In this document: in pieces, positions 15,856-23,241 of the stretch
Layout: the number at the start of each line of letters is the position of its first letter
Numbering within the stretch: the stretch's first letter is position 1
NCBI RefSeq assembly: GCF_015547515.1
Contig: NZ_JADMVE010000002.1
Location: 1-64,000 of the forward strand
Direction of reading: 5' to 3'
Length of the DNA stretch: 64,000 nucleotides
Origin: Eubacterium sp. 1001713B170207_170306_E7
Lineage (GTDB): Bacteria; Bacillota; Clostridia; Eubacteriales; Eubacteriaceae
The notes under the pieces: model-generated
Told to the model about the DNA's origin: nothing
Databases searched by the model: none
The model's input: only the letters and a program-made list of their open reading frames with translations
Translations under genes and position numbers: made by a program

Positions 15856-16203
15856 ATGGCAAATTTTAACTTAGGCGAAGAGCTGAGAAAAGTATTGTTA
15901 GCAGGCGTGGGCGCTGTGGCGACCACTGCTGAGAAATCCCAGGAGCTCATCAATCAGCTGGTTGAAAAAGGCGAGCTGACCGTGGAACAGGGCAAGGTGA
16001 TGAACGAAGAGCTGAAGCGCAACATCCGGGACAAGGTCAAGGAAAACGTGACGGTGGTGGTCAAGGATGACGAGCCGTCTGTGGACAAGGTGGTTGAGAC
16101 CATGGACAAAATGAGTCCGGAAGAATTACAGGCCATCAAGGATAAGCTGGCCCGAATGGAGCGTGAAAATGCAGAAGACGCAGAGGTCAAAGACGCAGAA
16201 TAA
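15856..16203 (+). CDS. Phasin-like small helical protein
   Basis: This 115-residue protein is almost entirely helical and charged, with an N-terminal amphipathic stretch and heptad-like spacing (KSQELINQLVEKGELTVEQG). It resembles the phasin / polyhydroxyalkanoate granule-associated family, of which short members are often found beside AarF/UbiB kinases in Clostridia. The next gene starts 35 bases before its stop, so translation is coupled. A direct role in polyester storage is not supported by any other gene here. Confidence 0.7.
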   Translation: MANFNLGEELRKVLLAGVGAVATTAEKSQELINQLVEKGELTVEQGKVMNEELKRNIRDKVKENVTVVVKDDEPSVDKVVETMDKMSPEELQAIKDKLARMERENAEDAEVKDAE

Positions 16204-17830
16204 CCCGTTAAACCATGAAAATGACCCCTCAGGCGCTGGAAACCCCAAGGAGTATAACCGGCAGCGCCTGAGGGAAATCATGGCCATACTGGCCAAATAC
16301 GATATTGTCAAAGGCATCACACCTGTCAAGCTGCGGCTCATCATCGAAGATCTGGGCCCGACCTTCGTCAAGCTTGGACAGGTGCTTTCCATGCGCCAGG
16401 ACATCCTTCCCGTGGAGTACTGCCATGAACTGACCAAGCTCAGAACCGAAGTGCGTCCCATGGACTTTGAGGAAGTGGTGACCGTTATCGAGCAGGAGTA
16501 TGGAAAGCCCCTGAACGAGATTTTTACCTTTCTGGAGCAGACGCCTCTTGGCTCCGCGTCCATCGCTCAGGTGCACCGCGCCGAGCTGAAGGACGGCAGC
16601 TCTGTGGTGGTTAAGGTGCAGCGTCCCGGTATCAAGGACACCATGGCCCGCGACATCGCGCTGCTGGAACGGGCGGCCGCCCTGCTCAAGATCGCCGGCG
16701 GCACCGGAAACGCCATTGATTTCAAGATGGTGCTGGACGAAATGTGGTTTACGGCCCAGCAGGAAATGGACTTCCTCATCGAGGCCCACAACGCCGACGA
16801 GTTCTACGAGCTTAACCGGGACATCGTCTACGTGACCAGCCCCATCATCTACCACAAGCACACCACCGCCAGAGTGCTGGTGATGGAATACATCGCCGGC
16901 GAGGAGATCGACCAGACCGACCGGCTCAGGGAACTGGGCTATGATCTGGACGAGATCGCCCTCAAGCTTTCGGATAACTATGTCAAGCAGGTTATTGACG
17001 ACGGCTTTTTCCACGCCGACCCGCATCCGGGCAATATCCGTATCCGGGACGGCCAGATTGTCTGGATCGACCTGGGCATGATGGGCACCCTTTCCTCAAA
17101 GGACAAGGATTTGTTTAAGCAGGCCGTGGAGGCCATGGCCAAAGGCGATGTGGAGGAAATGAAGAACGTGGTGCTGTCGCTGGGCGTGCACGCTGGCCGG
17201 ATCAACCACGCCAAGCTGTATTCGGATATTGACACCATGATGGACGAGTATGGCAGCATGGATCTGGGCAGTATGAACGTTGGAACCATGATGGAGGATC
17301 TGCTCCAGCTGGCCAACAACCATCACATCGCCATGCCAAAGGGCGTGACCATGCTGGCCCGCGGCTCTCTGACCATCGAGGGCGTGCTGAGCATGCTGGC
17401 CCCGGAGACCAATGTGGTTCAGATCATGATCAACCACATGTCGACCGAACGTCTGGAGAACCTGGACCCCAAGCGGGAGGCGCTGGAGCTGGGCCGCCAG
17501 ATGTACAACGCAGGCAAGAGCACCCTGAGCCTGCCCGGCCAGGCGCTGGATCTGCTGCGTATGACCGTCAAGGGACAGACCAAGATCAATCTGGAGATTA
17601 CCGGCTCCGAGGAGCCGCTGAACACCATCGACCAGATGGTCAACAAAATTGTGAAATGTATCATTGCCGCCGCGCTGCTCATCGGCTCCAGCTTTATCAG
17701 CACCACCAACATGGAGCCAAAGCTTCTGGGTATTCCAGCTCTGGGCACCATCGGCTACATCGTGGCCCTGATCCTGGGCGCGAATCTGATTTACAGCATT
17801 CATAAAAAGAAAAAAGAGATTAACAAATAA
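16169..17830 (+). CDS. AarF/UbiB/ADCK-family atypical kinase
   Basis: The 553-residue protein has the family's hallmarks: KLGQVLSMRQD (the KxGQ motif) near residue 65, an alanine-rich loop variant PLGSASIAQVHRA, the lysine in VVVKVQRPG, catalytic HADPHPGN and the metal motif WIDLGMMG, and ends in two membrane helices (about 495-520 and 525-547). UbiB proteins support quinone and lipid metabolism and have ATPase activity. ATG at 16169 follows GGAG by eight bases and lies inside the end of the phasin-like gene. Confidence 0.87.
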   Translation: MQKTQRSKTQNNPLNHENDPSGAGNPKEYNRQRLREIMAILAKYDIVKGITPVKLRLIIEDLGPTFVKLGQVLSMRQDILPVEYCHELTKLRTEVRPMDFEEVVTVIEQEYGKPLNEIFTFLEQTPLGSASIAQVHRAELKDGSSVVVKVQRPGIKDTMARDIALLERAAALLKIAGGTGNAIDFKMVLDEMWFTAQQEMDFLIEAHNADEFYELNRDIVYVTSPIIYHKHTTARVLVMEYIAGEEIDQTDRLRELGYDLDEIALKLSDNYVKQVIDDGFFHADPHPGNIRIRDGQIVWIDLGMMGTLSSKDKDLFKQAVEAMAKGDVEEMKNVVLSLGVHAGRINHAKLYSDIDTMMDEYGSMDLGSMNVGTMMEDLLQLANNHHIAMPKGVTMLARGSLTIEGVLSMLAPETNVVQIMINHMSTERLENLDPKREALELGRQMYNAGKSTLSLPGQALDLLRMTVKGQTKINLEITGSEEPLNTIDQMVNKIVKCIIAAALLIGSSFISTTNMEPKLLGIPALGTIGYIVALILGANLIYSIHKKKKEINK

Positions 17831-17864
17831 GGCAGGGCCTGAACGGGGTCCTGCCTTACTTTTG
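17831..17864 (+). terminator. Intrinsic terminator after ubiB-like gene
   Basis: GGCAGG / CCTGCC stem with a 13-base loop followed by TTACTTTT. The next gene converges from the other strand. Confidence 0.7.
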
Positions 17865-17874
17865 TGCGGCGCTT

Positions 17875-19167
17875 TTATTTAAGTATAAAGGTAATCCGGG
17901 CCATGCCGGAATCGGGCTCAGCCGTGTCGCAGACAGTACAGCCCTTGAGGCCGGTGAGGCTTTGGGCCAGCGGCTCCCGTGGCTGCGTGTCCGGAAAGGC
18001 GCAGTCAGCCTTCATGCATTCGTCCGAATAGTCCAGGCTCAGGCGGACCACTGCCATGCCGGGCGGAGCCGCTGCGCAGGCGTCGACAGCGGCGCTGAGC
18101 ACAGCGTTCAGGGCCTGATAGACAAGCTCGTAATCCACAGGCAGAATCTCAGGCACCTGGGCCTGGGCGTGTACGGGCACGCCCGCTTCGGGCAGGCCGG
18201 ACAGACGGCCGTTGACAATGGTGTCGATCAGGTAATTGCCGCTGAGCAGAACAGGCTTTACAGCCTCGGTCTCATTCAGCAGGCTCTGGAGCAGGCGGTC
18301 GGCCGGCCCCAGATCGCCGTCGTCAAACAGCTTTTTTAAGATGAGCAGATGGTGGCGGAAATCGTGAACCAGAATTTCTGAGGACTGGAGCTTATGGCGC
18401 AGGGCCGTGTAGGCCTCCCGGCTCAGGAGCTCACGGGTGTCAGGCACTGGGGTCTGGGCTTCGAGCTCGGCCACCCAGGTCAGGTTCTGGAGGCTGAAAA
18501 AGGCTACGCAGAGCAGGAGCACCAGCATCAGAGCAGTGGCGGAGGTGATGATCCAGCCGTACAGCAGGTCGTTTGGCGTCAGGAAGATCCACAGGTAAAA
18601 CAGCGCCGGCGGCACGCACAGGCTGGGCCAGAAGCCCGGACGGGCCGGTGTCAGCAGGTGCCTGGACATGCGGCGCATGAGGCTGAATAAAAACGGGTAG
18701 GAGACAGCCACCAGCACCGCGTAGAGGCTGAGGCCGGGCAGCGGCCAGAGATAGCCGTCCTGCACAAAGAGGCCCATAGACAGTCCCGGAAACAGCAGAC
18801 GGTTGAGAAACGAGGCCACCAGTGCGATGCCGGCGTAAAAGCTGGAGATAAAGATCAGGCAGTAGAGCTTTTTAAAAAAGGGGGCGCGGATCACAAGCAG
18901 GTAGATGAGAAAGCAGCACCCCTGCTCCAGAAACATGAGCAGATTGATGAGGTTTACGTTGGAGACCGGCTGCCCAGTCCGGATAGTGTCCACAAAAACC
19001 ATGGCGATAAAACAGCCGAGAATCAGAAAGCCGCCAAAGACAAAAAAGAGCACCGGCCGCTTCCGATCCCAGGGCTGCCGCGCCCAGAAGGGATAAATAC
19101 ACAAAAAAGCCGGGGGTACGGTCTGCATGAGGAAACCGAGCAGCGCCCTGAAAAAATAGAATACCAT
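17875..19167 (-). CDS. GHKL-type (AgrC-like) sensor protein, probably degenerate kinase
   Basis: The 430-residue protein has six or seven membrane helices in residues 1-235, a linker and a C-terminal region with the phospho-acceptor motif VHDFRHHLLIL near residue 265, as in AgrC-type kinases. The ATPase part is strongly altered: where the N box should contain N-A-x-E-A, it reads AAVDAC, and no D-x-G-x-G motif follows. It is flanked by unrelated genes and no response regulator is nearby. It may be a sensor that signals without catalysis or a decaying gene. The start has CAGGAG upstream. Confidence 0.72.
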   Translation of the reverse strand: MVFYFFRALLGFLMQTVPPAFLCIYPFWARQPWDRKRPVLFFVFGGFLILGCFIAMVFVDTIRTGQPVSNVNLINLLMFLEQGCCFLIYLLVIRAPFFKKLYCLIFISSFYAGIALVASFLNRLLFPGLSMGLFVQDGYLWPLPGLSLYAVLVAVSYPFLFSLMRRMSRHLLTPARPGFWPSLCVPPALFYLWIFLTPNDLLYGWIITSATALMLVLLLCVAFFSLQNLTWVAELEAQTPVPDTRELLSREAYTALRHKLQSSEILVHDFRHHLLILKKLFDDGDLGPADRLLQSLLNETEAVKPVLLSGNYLIDTIVNGRLSGLPEAGVPVHAQAQVPEILPVDYELVYQALNAVLSAAVDACAAAPPGMAVVRLSLDYSDECMKADCAFPDTQPREPLAQSLTGLKGCTVCDTAEPDSGMARITFILK

Positions 19168-19244
19168 AATTTACGCTCCTGTTAAACGAGGTTGTAAAGC
19201 TTTTTTATTACAGTTTATCATAAAAAAATCCGGTGAACAACGAT

Positions 19245-19281
19245 TAAAAAACAGCGACGCCCGAGGGCGTGCTGTTTTTTT
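19245..19281. terminator. Terminator downstream of the HdeD-like gene
   Basis: A-run, ACAGC-GACGCCC / GGGCGT-GCTGT stem and T-run make it symmetric, so it can work in both directions; its main use is for the minus-strand gene at 19292-19882. Confidence 0.75.
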
Positions 19282-19291
19282 AAAGTGCTGT

Positions 19292-19882
19292 TTATTTTTT
19301 CATCTGGCCGTTGGTCTTGGACAGACGGTAGGCCAGGGTGCAGAAAGAAATGCCCATGGATAAAAAGGCAATGCCGGCCCAGATAACAATGGTAAAGGCG
19401 GCAAAGACCGGGTGGAAAAGGAGTACTGTGGCCAGAATCACGACCAGAATACCCAGCGCCAGGTTCCAGCCCCAGCCCTTGTCGCCTTTGGCTTTGGCGG
19501 TAAAGGAAAAGCCAATGGTGTTGAAGCCGCCGAACATGATGGCAAAGGCAACGTAGAATACCAGCACATCGGCGGTGATGTTCATATTGGCGATCATGAT
19601 AACGCCCAGGACGAGCATCAGAATTCCGGACACCAGGTTCCAGCCCCATGCCGGAATGGCATTGCGGTTGATCAGGGTAACCGCACAGGAGGCCAGGCCG
19701 GAAACCAGAAAGGTGACCGCAAAGACAATGCTGAGGGCAGCGAAACCGCCGACGGGTGTGAAGAAAAGCCATATCCCCATGCCGATGGCCAGAATACCGA
19801 GGATCAGGAACACCCACCAGTGTTTGATGACACCGGTCAGTTCCTCCCCGAGGTTTTCAAAGGTTTTTTTGTTTTCGTTCAT
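19292..19882 (-). CDS. HdeD/DUF308-family membrane protein
   Basis: The 196-residue protein has six membrane helices arranged as two similar halves, with GWNLVSGILMLVLGVIMI and GWNLALGILVVILATVL marking the duplication. DUF308/HdeD proteins are linked to acid or envelope stress resistance, but their mechanism is unknown. It is a single gene with AGGAG upstream and its own terminator, divergent from cstA across a long palindrome. Confidence 0.82.
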   Translation of the reverse strand: MNENKKTFENLGEELTGVIKHWWVFLILGILAIGMGIWLFFTPVGGFAALSIVFAVTFLVSGLASCAVTLINRNAIPAWGWNLVSGILMLVLGVIMIANMNITADVLVFYVAFAIMFGGFNTIGFSFTAKAKGDKGWGWNLALGILVVILATVLLFHPVFAAFTIVIWAGIAFLSMGISFCTLAYRLSKTNGQMKK

Positions 19883-19962
19883 ATCGAACTCCTCTCAATA
19901 TCGGTTCTGTTGAAAAGCGATTGGTTTTATTATATCGGACGCGGCCCGGCGGCGCAATAAAA

Positions 19963-20041
19963 CCGCACGAATAGCGGTTTTGACCGCCCAAATGCTTTTT
20001 GGACCAAAGCATTTGGGCGGCCAGACGCGTCATTCGTGCGG
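19963..20041. repeat. 79-bp two-part palindrome between hdeD-like and cstA
   Basis: An inner perfect 15-bp stem CCGCCCAAATGCTTT / AAAGCATTTGGGCGG (19984-19998 with 20006-20020) sits inside an outer 10-bp stem CCGCACGAAT / ATTCGTGCGG (19963-19972 with 20032-20041). It lies upstream of both divergent genes, so it is not a normal terminator. It resembles a REP/MITE-like element. Confidence 0.75.
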
Positions 20042-20066
20042 CCGTCGGAGAATGGGCCCAAAACCG

Positions 20067-20075
20067 TGCTATAAT
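20067..20075 (+). promoter_or_regulatory. Extended -10 promoter element of cstA
   Basis: TGCTATAAT lies 33 bases before the start codon. No good -35 is seen; the palindrome ends about 25 bases upstream of it. Confidence 0.5.
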
Positions 20076-20107
20076 AAAATGAAAACAAATACGCAGAGGT
20101 GTGAAAA

Positions 20108-21532
20108 ATGATTACCTTTTTTGCCGCGCTGGCGCTTTTGATCGCCGGCTATTTTACATACGGAAAGCTTGTGGAGCGTGTCTTCAGGCCGGACGACCGC
20201 GCCACGCCAGCCACCACCATGACCGACGGCGTGGACTATGTGCCCATGAAGCAGTGGAAAATCTTTCTGATCCAGCTGCTCAACATCGCCGGGCTGGGGC
20301 CCATATTTGGGGCGATCTCGGGCGCACTTTGGGGACCGGTCGTTTTTTTGTGGATTGTTTTCGGTACTATTTTTGCCGGAGGCGTCCACGATTTCCTGTC
20401 CGGCATGATCTCTGTCCGCCACAAGGGCAGCAGTATCTCGGAGATTGTGGGCCTTTATCTGGGCCGGGGCATGAAAACCGTCATGCGCGTTTTTTCCGTG
20501 GTATTGCTGGTGCTGGTGGGCACCGTCTTTGCCACCGGACCCGCTGGCCTTTTGGCCATGCTGACGCCCGATGTGCTGGACGCCGGCTTCTGGCTCATCG
20601 TTGTGCTGATCTATTATTTCGCGGCCACCCTGCTGCCCATCGACAAGGTTATCGGGAAGGTCTATCCCGTTTTTGGCATCTGCCTGATCATCATGGCTGT
20701 GGGCGTGGCCGGAGGCATCATCGTCCAGGGCTACACCATTCCAGAGCTGACCCTGCAGAACCTGCACCCCAAGGAGCTGCCCGTCTGGCCGCTCATGTTC
20801 GTGACAGTGGCCTGCGGCGCCATCTCAGGCTTCCACGCCACCCAGTCACCCATGATGGCGCGCTGTATGACCAGTGAAAAGCAGGGGCGCTCCATCTTCT
20901 ACGGCGCCATGGTGGCCGAGGGCATCATCGCCCTGATCTGGGCCGCTGCCGGCGTGGCCTTTTACGAAACCACCGGCGGGCTGCAGCAGGCGCTTGTCAC
21001 CTACGGCGGGCAGGGCGGCGTGGTCTACGAAATCTGTAATACCCTGCTGGGCCCGGCCGGCATGGTGCTGGCTATGATCGGTGTGATCGCCTGCCCCATA
21101 TCCTCTGGCGACACGGCCTTCCGCAGCGCGCGCCTCACCATCGCGGACTGGTTTCACATTTCTCAGGATAAGGTGCGCACGCGCCTGTACATCACGGTTC
21201 CGCTGCTGCTGGTGGGCCTGCTGTTATCCCAGATCGACTTTAACATCATCTGGCGGTATTTTTCCTGGAGCAACCAGACCCTGGCCATGATCGCTCTGTG
21301 GGCTGGCGCAGTCTACCTGTGCCGAAACCAGAAGAATTTCTGGATCGCGGCGGTTCCGGGCACCTTTATGTCAGCCGTCAGCGCTACCTATATCCTCATG
21401 GCAGAGGAGGGCCTGCGCCTGCCCGTAGCCTTTGCCTACCCGGCAGGCATTGTTTTTGCCGCAGCCTGCGCGGTGGTGTTTTATTTTAAGGCGGTGCGCC
21501 CAGGACAGGCGCTGAGACCGGAAGAAATGTAA
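20108..21532 (+). CDS. cstA: CstA-family peptide/pyruvate transporter (carbon starvation protein)
   Basis: The 474-residue protein has about 13 membrane helices and the conserved CstA blocks GPIFGAISGALWGP near residue 62 and GAISGFHATQSPM near 240. It belongs to the short CstA form found in Firmicutes (E. coli CstA is 701 residues). CstA-type carriers import peptides or pyruvate when carbon is scarce. AGAGGTG precedes the start and a strong terminator follows the stop. Confidence 0.88.
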   Translation: MITFFAALALLIAGYFTYGKLVERVFRPDDRATPATTMTDGVDYVPMKQWKIFLIQLLNIAGLGPIFGAISGALWGPVVFLWIVFGTIFAGGVHDFLSGMISVRHKGSSISEIVGLYLGRGMKTVMRVFSVVLLVLVGTVFATGPAGLLAMLTPDVLDAGFWLIVVLIYYFAATLLPIDKVIGKVYPVFGICLIIMAVGVAGGIIVQGYTIPELTLQNLHPKELPVWPLMFVTVACGAISGFHATQSPMMARCMTSEKQGRSIFYGAMVAEGIIALIWAAAGVAFYETTGGLQQALVTYGGQGGVVYEICNTLLGPAGMVLAMIGVIACPISSGDTAFRSARLTIADWFHISQDKVRTRLYITVPLLLVGLLLSQIDFNIIWRYFSWSNQTLAMIALWAGAVYLCRNQKNFWIAAVPGTFMSAVSATYILMAEEGLRLPVAFAYPAGIVFAAACAVVFYFKAVRPGQALRPEEM

Positions 21533-21558
21533 GGATTGGCGTGCAGCCGCAAACGTGA

Positions 21559-21594
21559 AAAAGGTGGAGTCCAAACGGACCCCACCTTTTGTGG
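21559..21594 (+). terminator. Intrinsic terminator after cstA
   Basis: AAAAGGTGGAGTCC / GGACCCCACCTTTT stem with one mismatch, loop AAAC. The minus-strand gene at 21612 ends nearby, so it can serve both. Confidence 0.8.
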
Positions 21595-21611
21595 TTCTGT
21601 GAAAAGTGTTG

Positions 21612-23135
21612 TCAGCGCACGAGGAAGATTCTGGCGGCTAAGAATTTGTCGGGGTAGCATAAGCCCGAACCCCAGCCTCTGATGTTGTCCGCTTCGTCGT
21701 GGCCGTCCAGCCAGTATTTGCCTAAGAAAAATCCTTGGTTGTCGCCGTCGGACGAGGTGGCAAGCACACCGCCGCAGATGAAGCGGTAGTCATTGGTAAA
21801 GGTCTGGTTGTTCCACTCCAGATGGTTGGTGGGATAAATGGTCCCGCGGGCCGGATTTCTTCCGGAGTCGGCCATGATGGTCCCCAGATTCTGTGGCTTC
21901 TGGGCAGTTTTGTAGTAGTCCAGCAGCATCCGGTAATCAGAGGTTTCCGGCGCGTGGTATTTGTTGCCGCCGAGGCTGCCGCTTTTGATGGTCATGGCTT
22001 CCAGCGTCCAGCGCGCGGCCTTTCCGCGCAGGCCTCCCAAATCGCTGTGGGCGATTTTAGTCCAGTCAGTGTAGCCGCCGCTCGAGTAACGGTCAACGTT
22101 CATGTTCCAGATAAAATGGCGTTCCTTTCCCGGTACCTGGAACAGGGTTTCGTTTTCCGGCAGATGCTTGACCGGGAATTTTTTGGTGTTGGCGGCTACC
22201 TGTTTAATGACCTCCGTCAGCTGGTTGTAGGTGGTTTCCGCACCGGCCTTCAGCGGGGAGTCGCTGTCCATATGTGCTTTGCAGCCGATCAGGGCAATGG
22301 CAGCGGACTGGTAAAATTCGGCCAGGTCCAGGTTGCGCATGTTTTCTCTGAAGCCGTAGCCCTGGTTTTCCCAGGGGTAGTAGCGTTTGGCGTAGAGGTC
22401 ATAAACGTTAAAGATACAGCCGTTAGGCATGCGTTTTGCCCGGTCGGTCAGGTAGGTGTTGGCAAAATTGACGATGTCGGAGCAGTAATCCTTACCGTCG
22501 CCCTTGTACAGTGGTTTCATGTTGGCGATGCGGGTATCCCGGTCAGGATTGCTTTGTAAAAGCTTGGAAGTGCGGTCGCTCATGTCGTAGATATTGTTCA
22601 GGGCCGCCTGCTTGTTCCGCAGATCCTCCTTGTAATCCGTGAGCTTGACCTCGTTGATGAGCACATCCAGCTTGTCATTAATGATCTTCTGGTTGTTGAA
22701 GAGGTCGTTCATGGTAGGGGTGGTGTCCTTGAAAATAGCGTCCATGATCTTGGCATGGGTCCAGTCCAGCGCCTTGTTGACAGCCCAGTCGATGATGAGG
22801 CTGCCGCATTTATCGCTGAAATTGTTGTCCGGAGCCTGGTTGAGCTCGGGCTGCTCCTGAGACTGAACAGCTGGCGTGTCGTCCGCGATGGGGTCCATGA
22901 CCATGCTGTCGTCCGGCACAATGGCCTGGTCCGAGGCAGGCAGGTTGTCCATATCCAGAACCGGCTGGTTTTCAAGGGAAGTCTGGATGCTGTCCCAGTC
23001 CACCGGAGTGTAGTCGGCCGTCTCTGCCGCGTTGGTTTCAGCTTCCTGCGCAAAGGCCCGGACTGGTAGGCTGCTGATCAGCATGAGCAGGGCAAACAAA
23101 AATGCAAGTGTGCGTTTTTTAAAAAGTGCTTTCAT
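21612..23135 (-). CDS. Secreted protein of about 500 residues, unknown function (surface locus 1)
   Basis: The 507-residue protein has a signal peptide (basic, then hydrophobic, with cleavage likely after AFA), an acidic disordered part (about 30-105), a helical part with NNQKIINDKLDVLINEV and KQAALNNIYDMSDRTSKLL, and a mixed C-terminal half rich in tryptophan, tyrosine and glycine. There is no cell-wall anchor. I do not recognise a family. Its size, layout and genetic setting resemble the protein at 52947-54437, including a Y-x-x-L-L-x-Y-Y stretch (DYRMLLDYYK here, EVYHLLRYYS there). ATG at 23135 follows GAGG by eight bases. Confidence 0.75.
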   Translation of the reverse strand: MKALFKKRTLAFLFALLMLISSLPVRAFAQEAETNAAETADYTPVDWDSIQTSLENQPVLDMDNLPASDQAIVPDDSMVMDPIADDTPAVQSQEQPELNQAPDNNFSDKCGSLIIDWAVNKALDWTHAKIMDAIFKDTTPTMNDLFNNQKIINDKLDVLINEVKLTDYKEDLRNKQAALNNIYDMSDRTSKLLQSNPDRDTRIANMKPLYKGDGKDYCSDIVNFANTYLTDRAKRMPNGCIFNVYDLYAKRYYPWENQGYGFRENMRNLDLAEFYQSAAIALIGCKAHMDSDSPLKAGAETTYNQLTEVIKQVAANTKKFPVKHLPENETLFQVPGKERHFIWNMNVDRYSSGGYTDWTKIAHSDLGGLRGKAARWTLEAMTIKSGSLGGNKYHAPETSDYRMLLDYYKTAQKPQNLGTIMADSGRNPARGTIYPTNHLEWNNQTFTNDYRFICGGVLATSSDGDNQGFFLGKYWLDGHDEADNIRGWGSGLCYPDKFLAARIFLVR

Positions 23136-23168
23136 GATTTTCACCTCAAAGTTTTATTTTATGCTCTC

Positions 23169-23198
23169 ATTGTAGATGGGAAAGTACATCAAAAGTAC
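23169..23198 (-). promoter_or_regulatory. Promoter with 11-bp-spaced direct repeats
   Basis: On the minus strand GTACTTT occurs twice, 11 bases apart (23192-23198 and 23181-23187). The first covers the -35 position of a TACAAT -10 box (23169-23174). Eleven-base spacing is typical of OmpR-type response regulator sites. This suggests the secreted protein gene can be controlled separately from the gene before it. Confidence 0.45.
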
Positions 23199-23241
23199 AA
23201 CAAGGCTGGAGAATTTTAAGATTTGAGGAGGAACAGCGCTT

